A stretch of 64,000 nt of DNA from Photobacterium carnosum (GTDB lineage: Bacteria > Pseudomonadota > Gammaproteobacteria > Enterobacterales > Vibrionaceae), in contig NZ_NPIB01000020.1 in assembly GCF_002849605.1 (NCBI RefSeq), forward strand, positions 22,851 to 86,850. The letters run 5' to 3'. The notes beneath the pieces were generated by a model, which worked only from the letters and a program-made list of their open reading frames with translations, was not told the DNA's origin and did not search any database. This document shows positions 51,995-60,621 of this stretch, one piece after another (the stretch's first letter is position 1; the number at the start of each line of letters is the position of its first letter). A program made the position numbers and the translations under genes.

Positions 51995-52276
51995 CTACTT
52001 GCCGCAATTGAAAATATTTTGTGGCAACTTTTTAAATATAGCCACGCAATTATTTTTACTTTTAGGGCAACTAAAATCTCCAACTGGCAAAATGGATTCA
52101 CTCACCAGATCGTTTGAGCAACGCTTAATTATTAATGACGAGTAATCACCAGAGTAGGCGATTTCATCACTCATTAAAGAACGGGGATTTTGTAATGAAG
52201 CATTGGAAGAACACCCAACCAAGGCCGCACTCACAATTACACCTGCTGCAATTGTTACTAAACGAGATTTGAACAT
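51995..52276 (-). CDS. Small lipoprotein, 93 aa
   Basis: A lipoprotein signal (FKSRLVTIAAGVIVSAALVGCSS, acylated Cys near 22) precedes a 70-residue mature part with five more cysteines (KRCSND, FSCPKSKNNCVAIF, NIFNCGK) that suggest disulfides. The family is unknown. ATG 52276 has AGGATAAAAGAAA upstream. It lies just before the endonuclease I gene; the 230-bp space between them contains a weak 64-codon frame (51769-51963, TTG start) that I leave uncalled. Confidence 0.65.
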   Translation of the reverse strand: MFKSRLVTIAAGVIVSAALVGCSSNASLQNPRSLMSDEIAYSGDYSSLIIKRCSNDLVSESILPVGDFSCPKSKNNCVAIFKKLPQNIFNCGK

Positions 52277-52554
52277 TTTCTTTTATCCTATCTGTATTGT
52301 TGATTTACGCCATTAAAGCACATAAATACACCTATTACATTACTATGTTTACCTAATAGATAAATACCTTGATTAAATATGTAATTTAAAGCTATATTGA
52401 TTTGCCGCAACAATGGAGCTGTTTTTTGTCAACAGCCATTTTATGTGTGGTTGTGAGAATGAGGATTATTAGTTGTTAAGACGGATACTGACTAAAAGCC
52501 GTATAGAGCTAATAAATCTTTATTATTAAACTCAACATGGAGAGAGGCTCGAAA
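52277..52554. other. Divergent promoter region
   Basis: AT-rich gap between the divergent lipoprotein and HTH genes. It contains CCTAATAGATAAATACC, resembling the GATAAACACG sequence at 49134. Nothing more is recognised. Confidence 0.35.
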
Positions 52555-53013
52555 ATGAAGAAAGTTACTAAAAAAAGGTTATGGAAAGTTGTAGACAGCT
52601 TTCTTAAAGCTAATCGCCTAACGTACAAGCAGAAACTTTTAGCTGAGGCAATATTTTGGGCGATGAAACAGGATGGTAAATGTGTATTGGATTCATCTTT
52701 ATTATGTAGTGTTGTGTCGGCTCATGTCACTACGATGTACCGGTATCGTGAAGTGCTAGTTGGTATTGGTTTAATCAGGCATAACCGCATTGGTATAAGG
52801 TCTACATATGAATACACATTAAATTTTGGTGCGTTGACTGAATATGGGCTTTACGACTTAGCTCCCATTACGTTACGTGAATTTAACTCTGAGGAATTAA
52901 TTAGTATTCCCTTAACATTTGATGTTAATTTGCTAGATATTGATCGACCAGTAAAGGTTATTAACGTAGCTACACAAAACTTACTGGAGGCTACACCGTC
53001 AATAAATAATTAA
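52555..53013 (+). CDS. Winged-helix/HTH protein, 152 aa
   Basis: Basic N-terminus, then a predicted winged helix at residues 25-90: LTYKQKLLAEAIFWAMKQDGKCVLDSSLLCSVVSAHVTTMYRYREVLVGIGLIRHNRIG. The order helix, S/T-rich turn, recognition helix and beta wing (YEYTLNFG) is typical of replication or transcription regulators on plasmids. The C-terminal 60 residues are unrecognised. Start ATG 52555 has GAGAGAGG 7 nt upstream; ATG 52537 lacks one. It is probably co-transcribed with the 53-residue protein gene that follows. Confidence 0.55.
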   Translation: MKKVTKKRLWKVVDSFLKANRLTYKQKLLAEAIFWAMKQDGKCVLDSSLLCSVVSAHVTTMYRYREVLVGIGLIRHNRIGIRSTYEYTLNFGALTEYGLYDLAPITLREFNSEELISIPLTFDVNLLDIDRPVKVINVATQNLLEATPSINN

Positions 53014-53093
53014 ATAACACCCCAACTTACACACGGAATTATCAAAATGACAAACAATCTAATACTACAAATTTATCAAAAGGGAGTGTAATT

Positions 53094-53255
53094 ATGATTA
53101 CTCTTGAGGAATTTATTAAACAAGAACAAGTCAAATTACAATCATTCGAGGCGTATTGGCGCAAGAATGAAATCATAAAACCAGAGTTATTTCCTAGTGA
53201 ATTATTAGCTGGCGATTGGGATGAAATGCTTGCCATATATAGTGAAGAAGAATAA
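53094..53255 (+). CDS. Small acidic protein, 53 aa
   Basis: A short frame with a strong ribosome site (AGGGAG, 7 nt before ATG) encodes MITLEEFIKQEQVKLQSFEA and onward to YSEEE. It is highly acidic and helical, with a net charge of about -8. It follows the HTH gene by 80 nt and ends before a perfect terminator. It could be a small protein inhibitor or regulator partner, but the function is unknown. The ribosome site and terminator make it a likely real gene. Confidence 0.65.
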   Translation: MITLEEFIKQEQVKLQSFEAYWRKNEIIKPELFPSELLAGDWDEMLAIYSEEE

Positions 53256-53278
53256 TTACATTTCGGCAACCCCATACA

Positions 53279-53312
53279 GCAAAAAGCCCGTTAATTAACG
53301 GGCTTTTTTAAT
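53279..53312. terminator. Bidirectional terminator
   Basis: AAAAAGCCCGTTAATTAACGGGCTTTTTT: a perfect palindromic stem. Confidence 0.92.
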
Positions 53313-53319
53313 GTGTATT

Positions 53320-53676
53320 CTAAGCACTAACATAGCGTAATTGGCGTTCTTTTGCCTCACGTTTAATTTGTAATTCTTTGCGTAATTTCAGACCAAACTT
53401 ATGTGTTAATAGATTGGCAAATAAAACAGTATTGTCGCGTGTATCAATGGCAATAAATACGCATGACTTACGGATTACAAAATCATCTGTATTTGTAACA
53501 TCGTATTCGTAAATTTCAGATTCAAGATGATCTTCAAGATCAGTGTGCTTTGCATTTTGACGTACAATCCACACTCCCATCTTTACTTTACCTTTGACCT
53601 CTTTAACACCTGCAGCATTAAGACTCTCAGCTACGTCATTGATAAATTTTTGATCGAGGTTCAGTTGGTTTTGCAT
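53320..53676 (-). CDS. Hypothetical protein, 118 aa
   Basis: Unrecognised, soluble and basic (KLRKELQIKREAKERQLRYVSA at the end). Alpha/beta, with CVFIAIDTRDNTVLFANLL. The start ATG 53676 has AGGAATTACAAGC upstream. It sits at the downstream end of the minus-strand transfer cluster, 140 nt beyond the TIGR03765-type gene, but on current evidence is not a transfer gene. Confidence 0.5.
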   Translation of the reverse strand: MQNQLNLDQKFINDVAESLNAAGVKEVKGKVKMGVWIVRQNAKHTDLEDHLESEIYEYDVTNTDDFVIRKSCVFIAIDTRDNTVLFANLLTHKFGLKLRKELQIKREAKERQLRYVSA

Positions 53677-53816
53677 GCTTGTAATTCCTAATCATATTGT
53701 TTCGTTCTGCAGGTATCATAATGGGAAAAGATAAAAGGGCAGGGAATAGACTGTAAATTACCTACCCCCAGGTTTATTGTTTAGCCCCAAATAGAAATTG
53801 CAAATAACAGAAACTA

Positions 53817-54401
53817 TTACTGGCCAAAGCCTAAGTTTGTTAAATATGCAGGATAATAGTTGAGTCCAGTATCGTCGTGGATTTGTTGACCGCTAACAGG
53901 AATAACATATAAGCCTTGTGCGCGTTCTAATATGTTCGCGTATTGTTCATCCGAATGAACATCAACGAGCATGACAGTGACATTCTCACGCTTAAAACGC
54001 TTAATGTTTGCGTCTAACCATTGCATTGAGTATTGGTCACTTCCAATAATAGCCAAAGAACTTGTCATTCCCTCTAACGGCTTTGCTAACTTGGTATATG
54101 TCATGCCACTTTTGGGTTTCATGCTAGGTGTGACCACAGGGAAAATAGCAGCAAGTGCTTCATCCATAAGTTGTTGCCTATCACCTTTAATGTTCATTTC
54201 TAACTCTGCTTTTTTAGCTATTTCACTCATTCTGTCAAAACGTATTACCCCTTGCGCTTCTGCTATACGATCTTTTCCCATAACCTCAACCAGTGTTTGT
54301 GTTTTTAGTTGTCCAGTTGGAAGTTCAGTAAGTGCGTTCGCGTAAATTGGCGTTATTAATAAAAGGTACGTTAAACCCAATTTCGTAGTACGATTTTTCA
54401 A
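53817..54401 (-). CDS. MPF_G conjugation protein, TIGR03765 (PFL_4695) type
   Basis: An exported protein with signal KNRTTKLGLTYLLLITPIYANA. The C-terminal 80 residues carry the family signature: SLAIIGSDQYSMQWLDANIKRFKRENVTVMLVDVHSDEQY, then GLYVIPVSGQQIHDDTGLNYYPAYLTNLGF. These proteins belong to the ICE/PFGI-1-type mating apparatus; the mechanism is unknown. I choose the TTG at 54401 because AAAGGAA precedes it and the signal peptide starts there. It overlaps the end of the recombinase-like gene by about 77 bp, so that frame's C-terminus and this one's signal peptide share DNA. Confidence 0.85.
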   Translation of the reverse strand: MKNRTTKLGLTYLLLITPIYANALTELPTGQLKTQTLVEVMGKDRIAEAQGVIRFDRMSEIAKKAELEMNIKGDRQQLMDEALAAIFPVVTPSMKPKSGMTYTKLAKPLEGMTSSLAIIGSDQYSMQWLDANIKRFKRENVTVMLVDVHSDEQYANILERAQGLYVIPVSGQQIHDDTGLNYYPAYLTNLGFGQ

Positions 54402-55290
54402 GTAAATATTCCTTTGAGGTTTCAAGTTTCTTCATTAAAAGTAAGCATGAAATATCTAAATCATGTGCAGCAATGGCTTTTTGTCTCTCAGTGGTACAGC
54501 TATCAGCATTAACCATATTGAAATTGTATTTGGCAAAATCGTATTGCCATTGAAAATACTTAATTGCATCAAGAGCTAAAGGTGCTGATTGATTTAAGAT
54601 ATTCTCAAGCGAAAGAGGTATTCCTTTTTGTTTGGCGATATAAAATAGGTTTGCACAACTAAAGCAATTAAGGGTTTGTTGTCCTGTTAATAGTGATCCT
54701 GTAATTTGTTCTGAAATCTCATTCTCACATGCACTCTCATAATCAAAATACGTACTATCAACACACTCTTTTCGCCATTGGCGATGTTTATTCAGAGTAA
54801 TGCCAATACCTAATTCCAGATCAATAAGGTAATTAGCTGTTTGCGCGTCTGTATTGGACTTGTACCAATATTCCCAACGATTAATGGCGTAAAGAGATCG
54901 CAATGTTTTTATTGAATAACTTTTGCCAATAACTTGTATAGCTACATGATTAAATCTTTTATGCCAATGCTGTCCTGTCGGTAAATTGTAGCAACTCATA
55001 TATCTTTTTTTATTACTCAATTGAACCACTGGTTTAGTTCGCTTATAGAGCGTCAATTCAGCATCAAGTGAGGGTAGGACATTAACTCTACGTGAAGCCT
55101 TGCTATCGTGGGTATAAACAACATACATACCGTTATTGCGTTTTTCTAATGTATGAAGCTCACATGGACGCAAGCCGGCACTAATTATTAGTCTTGTAGC
55201 CAGAGACATACGATCAGATAAATTTTCAATGATTTGTTTAATCTCGCTAGAGGTATAGCCATTCTCTGTGTTGCTGATAGATAATTCCAT
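54325..55290 (-). CDS. Tyrosine-recombinase-like protein, degenerate active site
   Basis: A 321-residue protein. The first 160 residues resemble the catalytic half of a tyrosine recombinase without its N-terminal core-binding domain: LATRLIISAGLRPCELHTLEKR carries the first Arg, and SIKTLRSLYAINRWEYWYKS sits where H-x-x-R is expected, with Arg kept and His replaced by Lys. A clear catalytic Tyr and second His are not evident. The remainder is helical and cysteine-bearing (NCFSCANLF). It may be a domesticated, non-catalytic DNA-binding protein. It lies inside the transfer cluster, between a membrane protein gene and TIGR03765. Confidence 0.5.
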   Translation of the reverse strand: MELSISNTENGYTSSEIKQIIENLSDRMSLATRLIISAGLRPCELHTLEKRNNGMYVVYTHDSKASRRVNVLPSLDAELTLYKRTKPVVQLSNKKRYMSCYNLPTGQHWHKRFNHVAIQVIGKSYSIKTLRSLYAINRWEYWYKSNTDAQTANYLIDLELGIGITLNKHRQWRKECVDSTYFDYESACENEISEQITGSLLTGQQTLNCFSCANLFYIAKQKGIPLSLENILNQSAPLALDAIKYFQWQYDFAKYNFNMVNADSCTTERQKAIAAHDLDISCLLLMKKLETSKEYLLEKSYYEIGFNVPFINNANLRERTY

Positions 55291-55377
55291 TATGTATATT
55301 GCCGTAATGTTTTTGATAGTTTAAAGGCTAGTGCGCATTACAATAATTTTAGTGTGTCGGGCTTTATGGACTTTTAT

Positions 55378-55406
55378 CGAAAAAACCTGATACGTTAATC
55401 AGGCTT
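55378..55406 (-). terminator. Rho-independent terminator (minus strand)
   Basis: GCCTGATTAACGTATCAGGTTTTTT on the minus strand, directly after the 55422 gene. Confidence 0.8.
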
Positions 55407-55421
55407 AAAGATAAATGGTAA

Positions 55422-55835
55422 TTATTTGATATATCCATTTAAGAATAGGAATAACATAAAAAACAAAACTGCAGGTATAAACACAATAATTGTACTGATG
55501 ATGTGTTGCGTTATTGTCATTTTGATTTTGTTATTTTCAATGTTAAGTTTCATCAAACCATGAGGGATTGTAAGGCGTAGAAATGCAAAAATTGCAACCG
55601 ATGTTAATAGCCCAAAGAGGGAACGAAAGATCTCACCAATCGATAAAGTATGTTTTGACAAAAAACACTGGCTTATAATGAATAATGACTGGGAAAACAT
55701 ATAGCCATTCACTACACAAAATCCAATAAACAAAATCCAATTATCACGCTGTTTAAATCTACCGGTTAAGCAAACCTCCTTAATGTATTTCAATAATTCT
55801 TTAAAGGTTGGTTTCGCGTTAGTATATTTACTCAA
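55422..55835 (-). CDS. Small membrane protein, 137 aa
   Basis: Three predicted membrane segments: WILFIGFCVVNGYMFSQSLFI (about 33-53), IFRSLFGLLTSVAIFAFLRL (about 70-88) and HIISTIIVFIPAVLFFMLFLFL (about 112-133), with a basic N-terminal tail. Unrecognised; it may be a transfer-system accessory or entry-exclusion protein given its position. It has terminators on both sides, so it is a separate transcript. Confidence 0.5.
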   Translation of the reverse strand: MSKYTNAKPTFKELLKYIKEVCLTGRFKQRDNWILFIGFCVVNGYMFSQSLFIISQCFLSKHTLSIGEIFRSLFGLLTSVAIFAFLRLTIPHGLMKLNIENNKIKMTITQHIISTIIVFIPAVLFFMLFLFLNGYIK

Positions 55836-55847
55836 TGCTTTACTCCA

Positions 55848-55882
55848 AAAAAAAGCTGCTAGTGATCACCACCAGCAACTAA
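55848..55882 (-). terminator. Hairpin terminator (minus strand)
   Basis: TTGCTGGTG pairs with CACTAGCAG, followed by TTTTTTTT on the minus strand, after the 55894 gene. Confidence 0.7.
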
Positions 55883-55893
55883 TTAAATTTATT

Positions 55894-56391
55894 TTATCGA
55901 ATGATATATTTCAGAACAGAGCCAATTAACACCAGTGCGATGTAAACCCAAAAAAGGCTAATCTTCGCTACTACAACTGCTTTAATCTTCACGTACTGTT
56001 TTGTAGTTAGGCTCTTACCACCATCAAGGAACATACGGAGAATAGATTTAAGACTACGATCTCCCCCAAAGCCGTAATAGATAAATGCTAAAAGGTGGCA
56101 AACGGTCAGTGCAGCAAAAACAGTAATACCTAGTGGGATATTACCCAATAGACCAATCACAATTAAAAAGCAGAAGTCTGTAATGATACTTACTTTTTCG
56201 GTTGGGGTTTCGTTAAACTCAATTAACCCCTTTAAATCAAATTTAAAAGATCGATTCTTCTTGGTTTCTTCATTATTATTTAATTTTTCAGCAGTGGTTT
56301 CTACATTCTCAATATCAGCCATGATCACCTCGTCGTCACGTATCTTTTTATTAGTTTCAGGCTGACTTTCTGTTGCTTTAAAATCGGTCAT
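55894..56391 (-). CDS. Membrane protein, 165 aa
   Basis: An N-terminal acidic and Asn/Lys-rich cytoplasmic tail (about 65 residues) precedes two hydrophobic regions (ITDFCFLIVIGLLGNIPLGITVFAALTVCHLLAFIYYGF, and VVVAKISLFWVYIALVLIGSVLKYII). Unrecognised. ATG 56391 or ATG 56325 (MADIENV, with a good GAGGTGATC ribosome site) may be the start. It is probably co-transcribed with the 56399 gene, 7 nt upstream, and is part of the transfer cluster by position only. Confidence 0.5.
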   Translation of the reverse strand: MTDFKATESQPETNKKIRDDEVIMADIENVETTAEKLNNNEETKKNRSFKFDLKGLIEFNETPTEKVSIITDFCFLIVIGLLGNIPLGITVFAALTVCHLLAFIYYGFGGDRSLKSILRMFLDGGKSLTTKQYVKIKAVVVAKISLFWVYIALVLIGSVLKYIIR

Positions 56392-56398
56392 TTTTTCT

Positions 56399-56764
56399 CT
56401 AATTAGTCTCGTAGCATGGGGAATGTTGTCGAATGGAACTGTAAAAGTTATGGACTGTTTTTCTTACATTGGATTCAGATGTTTCTAGTAGGGCTAATGT
56501 CGCCTCTTGACACATTTGTAAGTTCAAATCTTCTAAATTACCTAGACAGTAAACCTGATGTATTGCGGCCATTTTAGTGCGAATAAAATCATGATTTACT
56601 TGCTTGCTATCACTTGCTAATACCCAATCAGCGGTCTTGCACATTAGAAACATGAAATCCTCTGTTTTATCAGTAGGGTTAAGTAGATCTCTTTGCTTTT
56701 GTGTTAGTTCTTTCGTATTTGAAGTTGTGTATAAAGGTATAAGTGTCATTGATAGCCATTCCAT
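56399..56764 (-). CDS. Hypothetical protein, 121 aa
   Basis: Unrecognised helical protein (FMFLMCKTADWVLASDSKQVNHDFIRTKMAAIHQVYCLGNLEDLNLQMCQEATLALLE), with no signal peptide. It lies 7 nt upstream of the membrane protein gene. ATG 56749 (MTLIPLY) is an alternative start. The 250-bp gap to the next gene contains a terminator. Confidence 0.45.
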   Translation of the reverse strand: MEWLSMTLIPLYTTSNTKELTQKQRDLLNPTDKTEDFMFLMCKTADWVLASDSKQVNHDFIRTKMAAIHQVYCLGNLEDLNLQMCQEATLALLETSESNVRKTVHNFYSSIRQHSPCYETN

Positions 56765-56966
56765 TGATGTCAGATGAAAAAGGCTGTAAATAAGTAATGT
56801 TGCAAACAGCCAGTTTTCTTTTTTGTTACATTCTGGTAGCTAATATAATCGTCATTAAAAAATACGGCTTAATTAGTCACGCAGCGCAATATTCAAAATT
56901 TGACACGAGGGTAATCTAAGAGGTTATTCGTACCAGTCTTGCTATAGGTAAAGCAGAAATTAGAGC

Positions 56967-56996
56967 AAAAAAACTGCAAACGGGCGTTTGCAGTAA
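56967..56996 (-). terminator. Rho-independent terminator (minus strand)
   Basis: CTGCAAACG-CC-CGTTTGCAG followed by TTTTTTT on the minus strand, after the 57012 gene. Confidence 0.88.
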
Positions 56997-57011
56997 TAAA
57001 AGGGTTAAGCA

Positions 57012-57470
57012 TTACTTCAGTGGAAGTTGCTCGAACATATCAGCCTTGCTTTCTGACATTTCGTTTAGTAATTGCCGTGAGATATATGCAGCACTGTAGC
57101 AGTCTTCATTCTCGTTAATGGGCATCACCAATAACATGCAGTGACGGCCATAATCTTTAATGGTTTGTATTTTGGTTACGCAGCAACATTGAGCGAACTC
57201 ATGAATGGCGTGTTGAAAGTCATAAATGAATAAGCGTGTATTCAATGTTTCATTACTTAGGAAATCACTAGCTGGCTCAAACTCTCGCTCAGGATGATTA
57301 AACATTTCTTTTCGATATACCATTTCGACTAGCCAATCCAGAAATTGAGTTACCGTGCTTAACGTATTGAGTGTACTACGTGCGTTGATATTCATTGCTG
57401 GTTGTGTTGTTTCTCGAACCAAAGCATGTAACGTTGATTGTGAAACAGGTGTTTTCTTATGCATGGTCAT
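57012..57470 (-). CDS. Hypothetical protein, 152 aa
   Basis: Unrecognised soluble, helical protein (LSTVTQFLDWLVEMVYRKEMFNHPEREF) with a cysteine cluster (EFAQCCCVTKIQ). It follows the lytic transglycosylase gene by 14 nt and is evidently in its transcript; the pair ends at the terminator near 56980. The ribosome site is GGATAAC before ATG 57470. Confidence 0.5.
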   Translation of the reverse strand: MTMHKKTPVSQSTLHALVRETTQPAMNINARSTLNTLSTVTQFLDWLVEMVYRKEMFNHPEREFEPASDFLSNETLNTRLFIYDFQHAIHEFAQCCCVTKIQTIKDYGRHCMLLVMPINENEDCYSAAYISRQLLNEMSESKADMFEQLPLK

Positions 57471-57484
57471 GTTATCCAGATCTT

Positions 57485-58024
57485 TTAATTATAAGTACGA
57501 GCTAATTTGTCTTTGTATCGCTTCTTGTATCGTGAAGCCGCTTTCTTGTTTCCAGGGGAGTGATAATAAGCAGCAGCATCAATCCAATTACCACGCGCTA
57601 TATACTCCTCTCGCAGTATTTCGCACCCAACACGGACGTTAGTTTCTGGTGCAGTCATTTCCCATAAAGATTTAACTCTATCTTTATGCCAACGCCAATT
57701 CACTTGCATGATGCCAATATCAAACAAGAGTTGTTTACGGTCTATAAGACGTTGTGCAGCAATATAAAGCGATTTTCGATTAGGGTAGAAATAGGATTTG
57801 CCTTTGTGGTTTATCGTCCACGCCCACGGTGACGAACGCCCATTTTTCAAACCTGTTTCTGTCTCAGTTAGAGCAATGGCAAACAAGTTTTTAGATGGTA
57901 CATTGCATGAACTAGCTATTTTTTTAAATGCCGATGGTACTTGAACTTTTTTGGCATTTGCATGGGGTACTGTTGAAACACCAAGTGCTAGTGCTAATAC
58001 AAAATAACGAAATTGTTTACTCAT
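57485..58024 (-). CDS. Lytic transglycosylase of the conjugation apparatus
   Basis: The signal peptide (MSKQFRYFVLALALGVSTVPHANA) precedes an SLT domain. The catalytic Glu is in LFAIALTETETGL (about residue 55), followed by FDIGIMQVNWRWH (the GxMQ motif) and AAAYYHSPGNKKAASRYKKRYKDKL. It opens the peptidoglycan for pilus and channel assembly. A transglycosylase of this size lies between TIGR03759- and TIGR03765-type genes in MPF_G systems, and the order is kept here although unknown genes intervene. Confidence 0.9.
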   Translation of the reverse strand: MSKQFRYFVLALALGVSTVPHANAKKVQVPSAFKKIASSCNVPSKNLFAIALTETETGLKNGRSSPWAWTINHKGKSYFYPNRKSLYIAAQRLIDRKQLLFDIGIMQVNWRWHKDRVKSLWEMTAPETNVRVGCEILREEYIARGNWIDAAAYYHSPGNKKAASRYKKRYKDKLARTYN

Positions 58025-58100
58025 TTAACTGACTTCCTCTATCGAACAACACCATTTTTATCCAATTATTATTTTCTGGTGGAATTAGTGCGTAATAGAA

Positions 58101-58138
58101 AAAAGCGCGACCAATAAAAATTATTAGCCGCGCTTTAG
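58101..58138 (-). terminator. Rho-independent terminator (minus strand)
   Basis: AAAGCGCG pairs with CGCGCTTT over a 19-nt loop that itself contains AATAA/TTATT; TTTTTTC on the minus strand. It lies 70 nt after the 58209 gene. Confidence 0.7.
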
Positions 58139-58208
58139 TGGTTGGATAAGTGTTTAATTAGATAGGTTAGTTGTAAGTTTGATTAGATTTTGAAAACTAC
58201 AAAATCAT

Positions 58209-58676
58209 TTATTCAAAATGGCTCGACACGACTTTTACCGGAGAGAACGCACAGATAGTATTTACATCATACTCAAAACCACCTGTCGCTTGCTGCACTG
58301 GTGTTTCAATTGCAGCCACAATTAGCTGTAATTCAATATCGCTAGATAACAACTCAAGACAAGGGATTACATCACTAACATCACCGAAATCACTCATACC
58401 GTTCTTTAGAACTGCAATACATGTATTAACGGATAATTGTACGTATTTGATATGATCTTTAATTTCAGATTCAGGAATATTGCGCTTTTGCCCAAAACCA
58501 ACTTGAACACCGCGCTCCCATGAAACTACTTCTGTGTCATTCGATAAGTAATTGGGAAAACTCCCCATAACCTTTTCTGGTGCACTCGGAATCATTTGCT
58601 TGCTTCTTCTTACACACTCAATCAATAAGTTTAAAAAGAAACGATCATTTTGTTTTTTACCAATCATTACGCCCAT
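58209..58676 (-). CDS. Hypothetical protein, 155 aa
   Basis: Unrecognised soluble protein (HIKYVQLSVNTCIAVLKNGMSDFGDVSDVIPCLELLSSDIELQLIVAAIETPVQQATGGFEYDV). No signal peptide or motif. It is monocistronic with a terminator, and the 530-bp gap upstream (58677-59208) contains no visible gene, only AT-rich sequence. Start ATG 58676 or ATG 58667 (MIGKKQ). Confidence 0.5.
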   Translation of the reverse strand: MGVMIGKKQNDRFFLNLLIECVRRSKQMIPSAPEKVMGSFPNYLSNDTEVVSWERGVQVGFGQKRNIPESEIKDHIKYVQLSVNTCIAVLKNGMSDFGDVSDVIPCLELLSSDIELQLIVAAIETPVQQATGGFEYDVNTICAFSPVKVVSSHFE

Positions 58677-59208
58677 CCTAAATATCCATTTTTGAAACCA
58701 ACGGGTGAATGATATACGTCCTCTTGATTCATGCCGTTTTTAGTTGTTATGGGTATTTTTGATGATTTATTGATGCTTAATTTTTAGTTCAATTCAAATT
58801 GCCGAGTGTCGATCTTTTTAGGGTTTTACAATTAAGTGCAAACAAAGCCTTAAAATGAATACATAGCCGAATAATCAGCATATCAATGGTAATTCGCCAG
58901 CTAAAACCCATATTAAAATGAATAAAAATATTATTTATCTTAATTGATACTTTTCAATCGCTATAAAGCAATTAAAATAGCTGGTGGTATAAAACGTATT
59001 CTTTTACCCCAAACAATACAAATGTGATGTTGATTAGGTATTCAGTTGGCTGTTACATTTTACTTAATTAACCAGATAATACTCATATAATCATGAATAA
59101 ATATATATTTAATGTTTTTTGTTACCTATGAAATATTATTGAAAACTTTAGCTGAAATAGATTTTGTATTTAACATCTTTAATTATAAATAAATGAGCCG
59201 TTGCCTTT
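58677..59208. other. AT-rich gap without genes
   Basis: About 530 bp. ATTGCTTTATAGCG-type short palindromes are present near 58960, but no gene, repeat family or conserved motif is recognised. Confidence 0.4.
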
Positions 59209-59964
59209 TTACCGCAGGACTCGTTTACGTTTCGGCATAATATCAGCAAAAGTGCCGCCACTGGCTAAGATAGATAAGCTATCGTTTATTTGTTGGTAGC
59301 ACCAATTATGATCATATAAGTCTCGTTCCGAAATTAACTTTTTCTCAATGAATGCATTTCGCTTGGCCATTTCATCAAACCATAAAAACTTTGCTGTTAT
59401 ATACAAATGATTAACGTAAAAGTGATTAACTATACCAGCATGTAATTCGTGCGTAATCTTCGCTATGTAGGCCGTAAGTGTCTTAAAGTAATCATCTATT
59501 GTGTGTGGGATCTTCGTGGCCTTAATCGGGCTTCCCGTGTATTTTATCGGTATTTGTAATGCTAGTGTGTACTCGTAACTACGAACAACTTTGCGACATT
59601 GCATTTTGATAAATAGAGGGACGCAGTTATGTATGTAATCTGTTTGAAATACAATTGAACTAGGTTCTTGATGATTGGATATAATGTTAGCTAATTTATG
59701 CGAGTAACAAGATTCAAGATCAGGCTGTAAAGCTAGATGTTTAGCATTTCGATGATCGCTACAATCAGGCATTTTTAAATGTTCAATGTAGTACCAATCC
59801 ACAGCCTCACATATAGAATGAGTAATACCTAACTCCCCAATACGAAAAAACTTATTTGATTTTACGTAAGTGCGGCTAATTCGGAACGCTGGCGTGAATG
59901 TGTCGCCTTGACGATAGCAATTCAAAATAAGGAAATCGTGAATAGAACTAATCATCATAATCAT
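59209..59964 (-). CDS. Hypothetical protein, 251 aa
   Basis: Unrecognised soluble protein with many His and aromatic residues (GITHSICEAVDWYYIEHLKMPDCSDHRNAKHL; NHFYVNHLYITAKFLWFDEMAKRNAFIEKK) and a basic end (MPKRKRVLR). It overlaps the preceding gene by 17 bp, so the two are translationally coupled. No signal peptide is present, so it is cytoplasmic although inside the transfer cluster. Confidence 0.5.
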   Translation of the reverse strand: MIMMISSIHDFLILNCYRQGDTFTPAFRISRTYVKSNKFFRIGELGITHSICEAVDWYYIEHLKMPDCSDHRNAKHLALQPDLESCYSHKLANIISNHQEPSSIVFQTDYIHNCVPLFIKMQCRKVVRSYEYTLALQIPIKYTGSPIKATKIPHTIDDYFKTLTAYIAKITHELHAGIVNHFYVNHLYITAKFLWFDEMAKRNAFIEKKLISERDLYDHNWCYQQINDSLSILASGGTFADIMPKRKRVLR

Positions 59965-60439
59965 ATACCGTCTGTTTGCTTTGTTTGTGTTGTTCTATTC
60001 GCATTAAACATGCTTGTTCAAATGAGCTTCGTTCTGCAAAAAATGCGGCACAACGATTCAATTGGCTATCACGAAAACTAGGAAGTAGTTTGATAGCATC
60101 TGATAAATAAACCATTACAATCACTGGCTCTTTACCAGAAAAGCACAACCATTCGTAATCGTTTTGCCAACCAGCAAATTCATCATCAAGCGTAATATCA
60201 AAATCAGCAGCAGAAGATACAACGTCACTTGCTGGCACAACAATAAACCTAATGTTTGTAGATTTATCACGAATACGTGAATACGCCCTACGTGTTAAAT
60301 AGTCGATTGATGATTGCATGAGATTTATTATCTCAATAGGTTCTTTAATTAACTTGCAGCTTTCTGTGTTTTTTAAAGATCTTGCCATGAGGGTTAATTT
60401 TAGCTCGACACTAGATCTTTCTATCTCAATATTTTCCAT
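59948..60439 (-). CDS. Hypothetical protein, 163 aa
   Basis: Unrecognised. It has an alpha/beta part (IRFIVVPASDVVSSAADFDITLDDEFAGWQNDYEWLCF) followed by a helical C-terminus. Start is ATG 60439 (MENIEIE), preceded by GGTGGCGATT; the longer frame to 60577 runs into upstream sequence without a ribosome site. It overlaps the next gene by 17 bp. The pair interrupts the usual order between TIGR03759 and the transglycosylase. Confidence 0.5.
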   Translation of the reverse strand: MENIEIERSSVELKLTLMARSLKNTESCKLIKEPIEIINLMQSSIDYLTRRAYSRIRDKSTNIRFIVVPASDVVSSAADFDITLDDEFAGWQNDYEWLCFSGKEPVIVMVYLSDAIKLLPSFRDSQLNRCAAFFAERSSFEQACLMRIEQHKQSKQTVYDYDD

Positions 60440-60621
60440 AATCGCCACCAGCAATGAGTATGGAATTATTATGATAGATAAGGGAAGTTTAGCGGTGTTT
60501 AGTTGGGAAAGGGTGACGGCCTTACTCAATGGCCATGTTTTTAAACTCGAATAAAAACCTTTAATTAACCGGCACAAAATGAAAAAACAAGTTTTTCACC
60601 TCGTACCGGTTTAAGTTTAAA

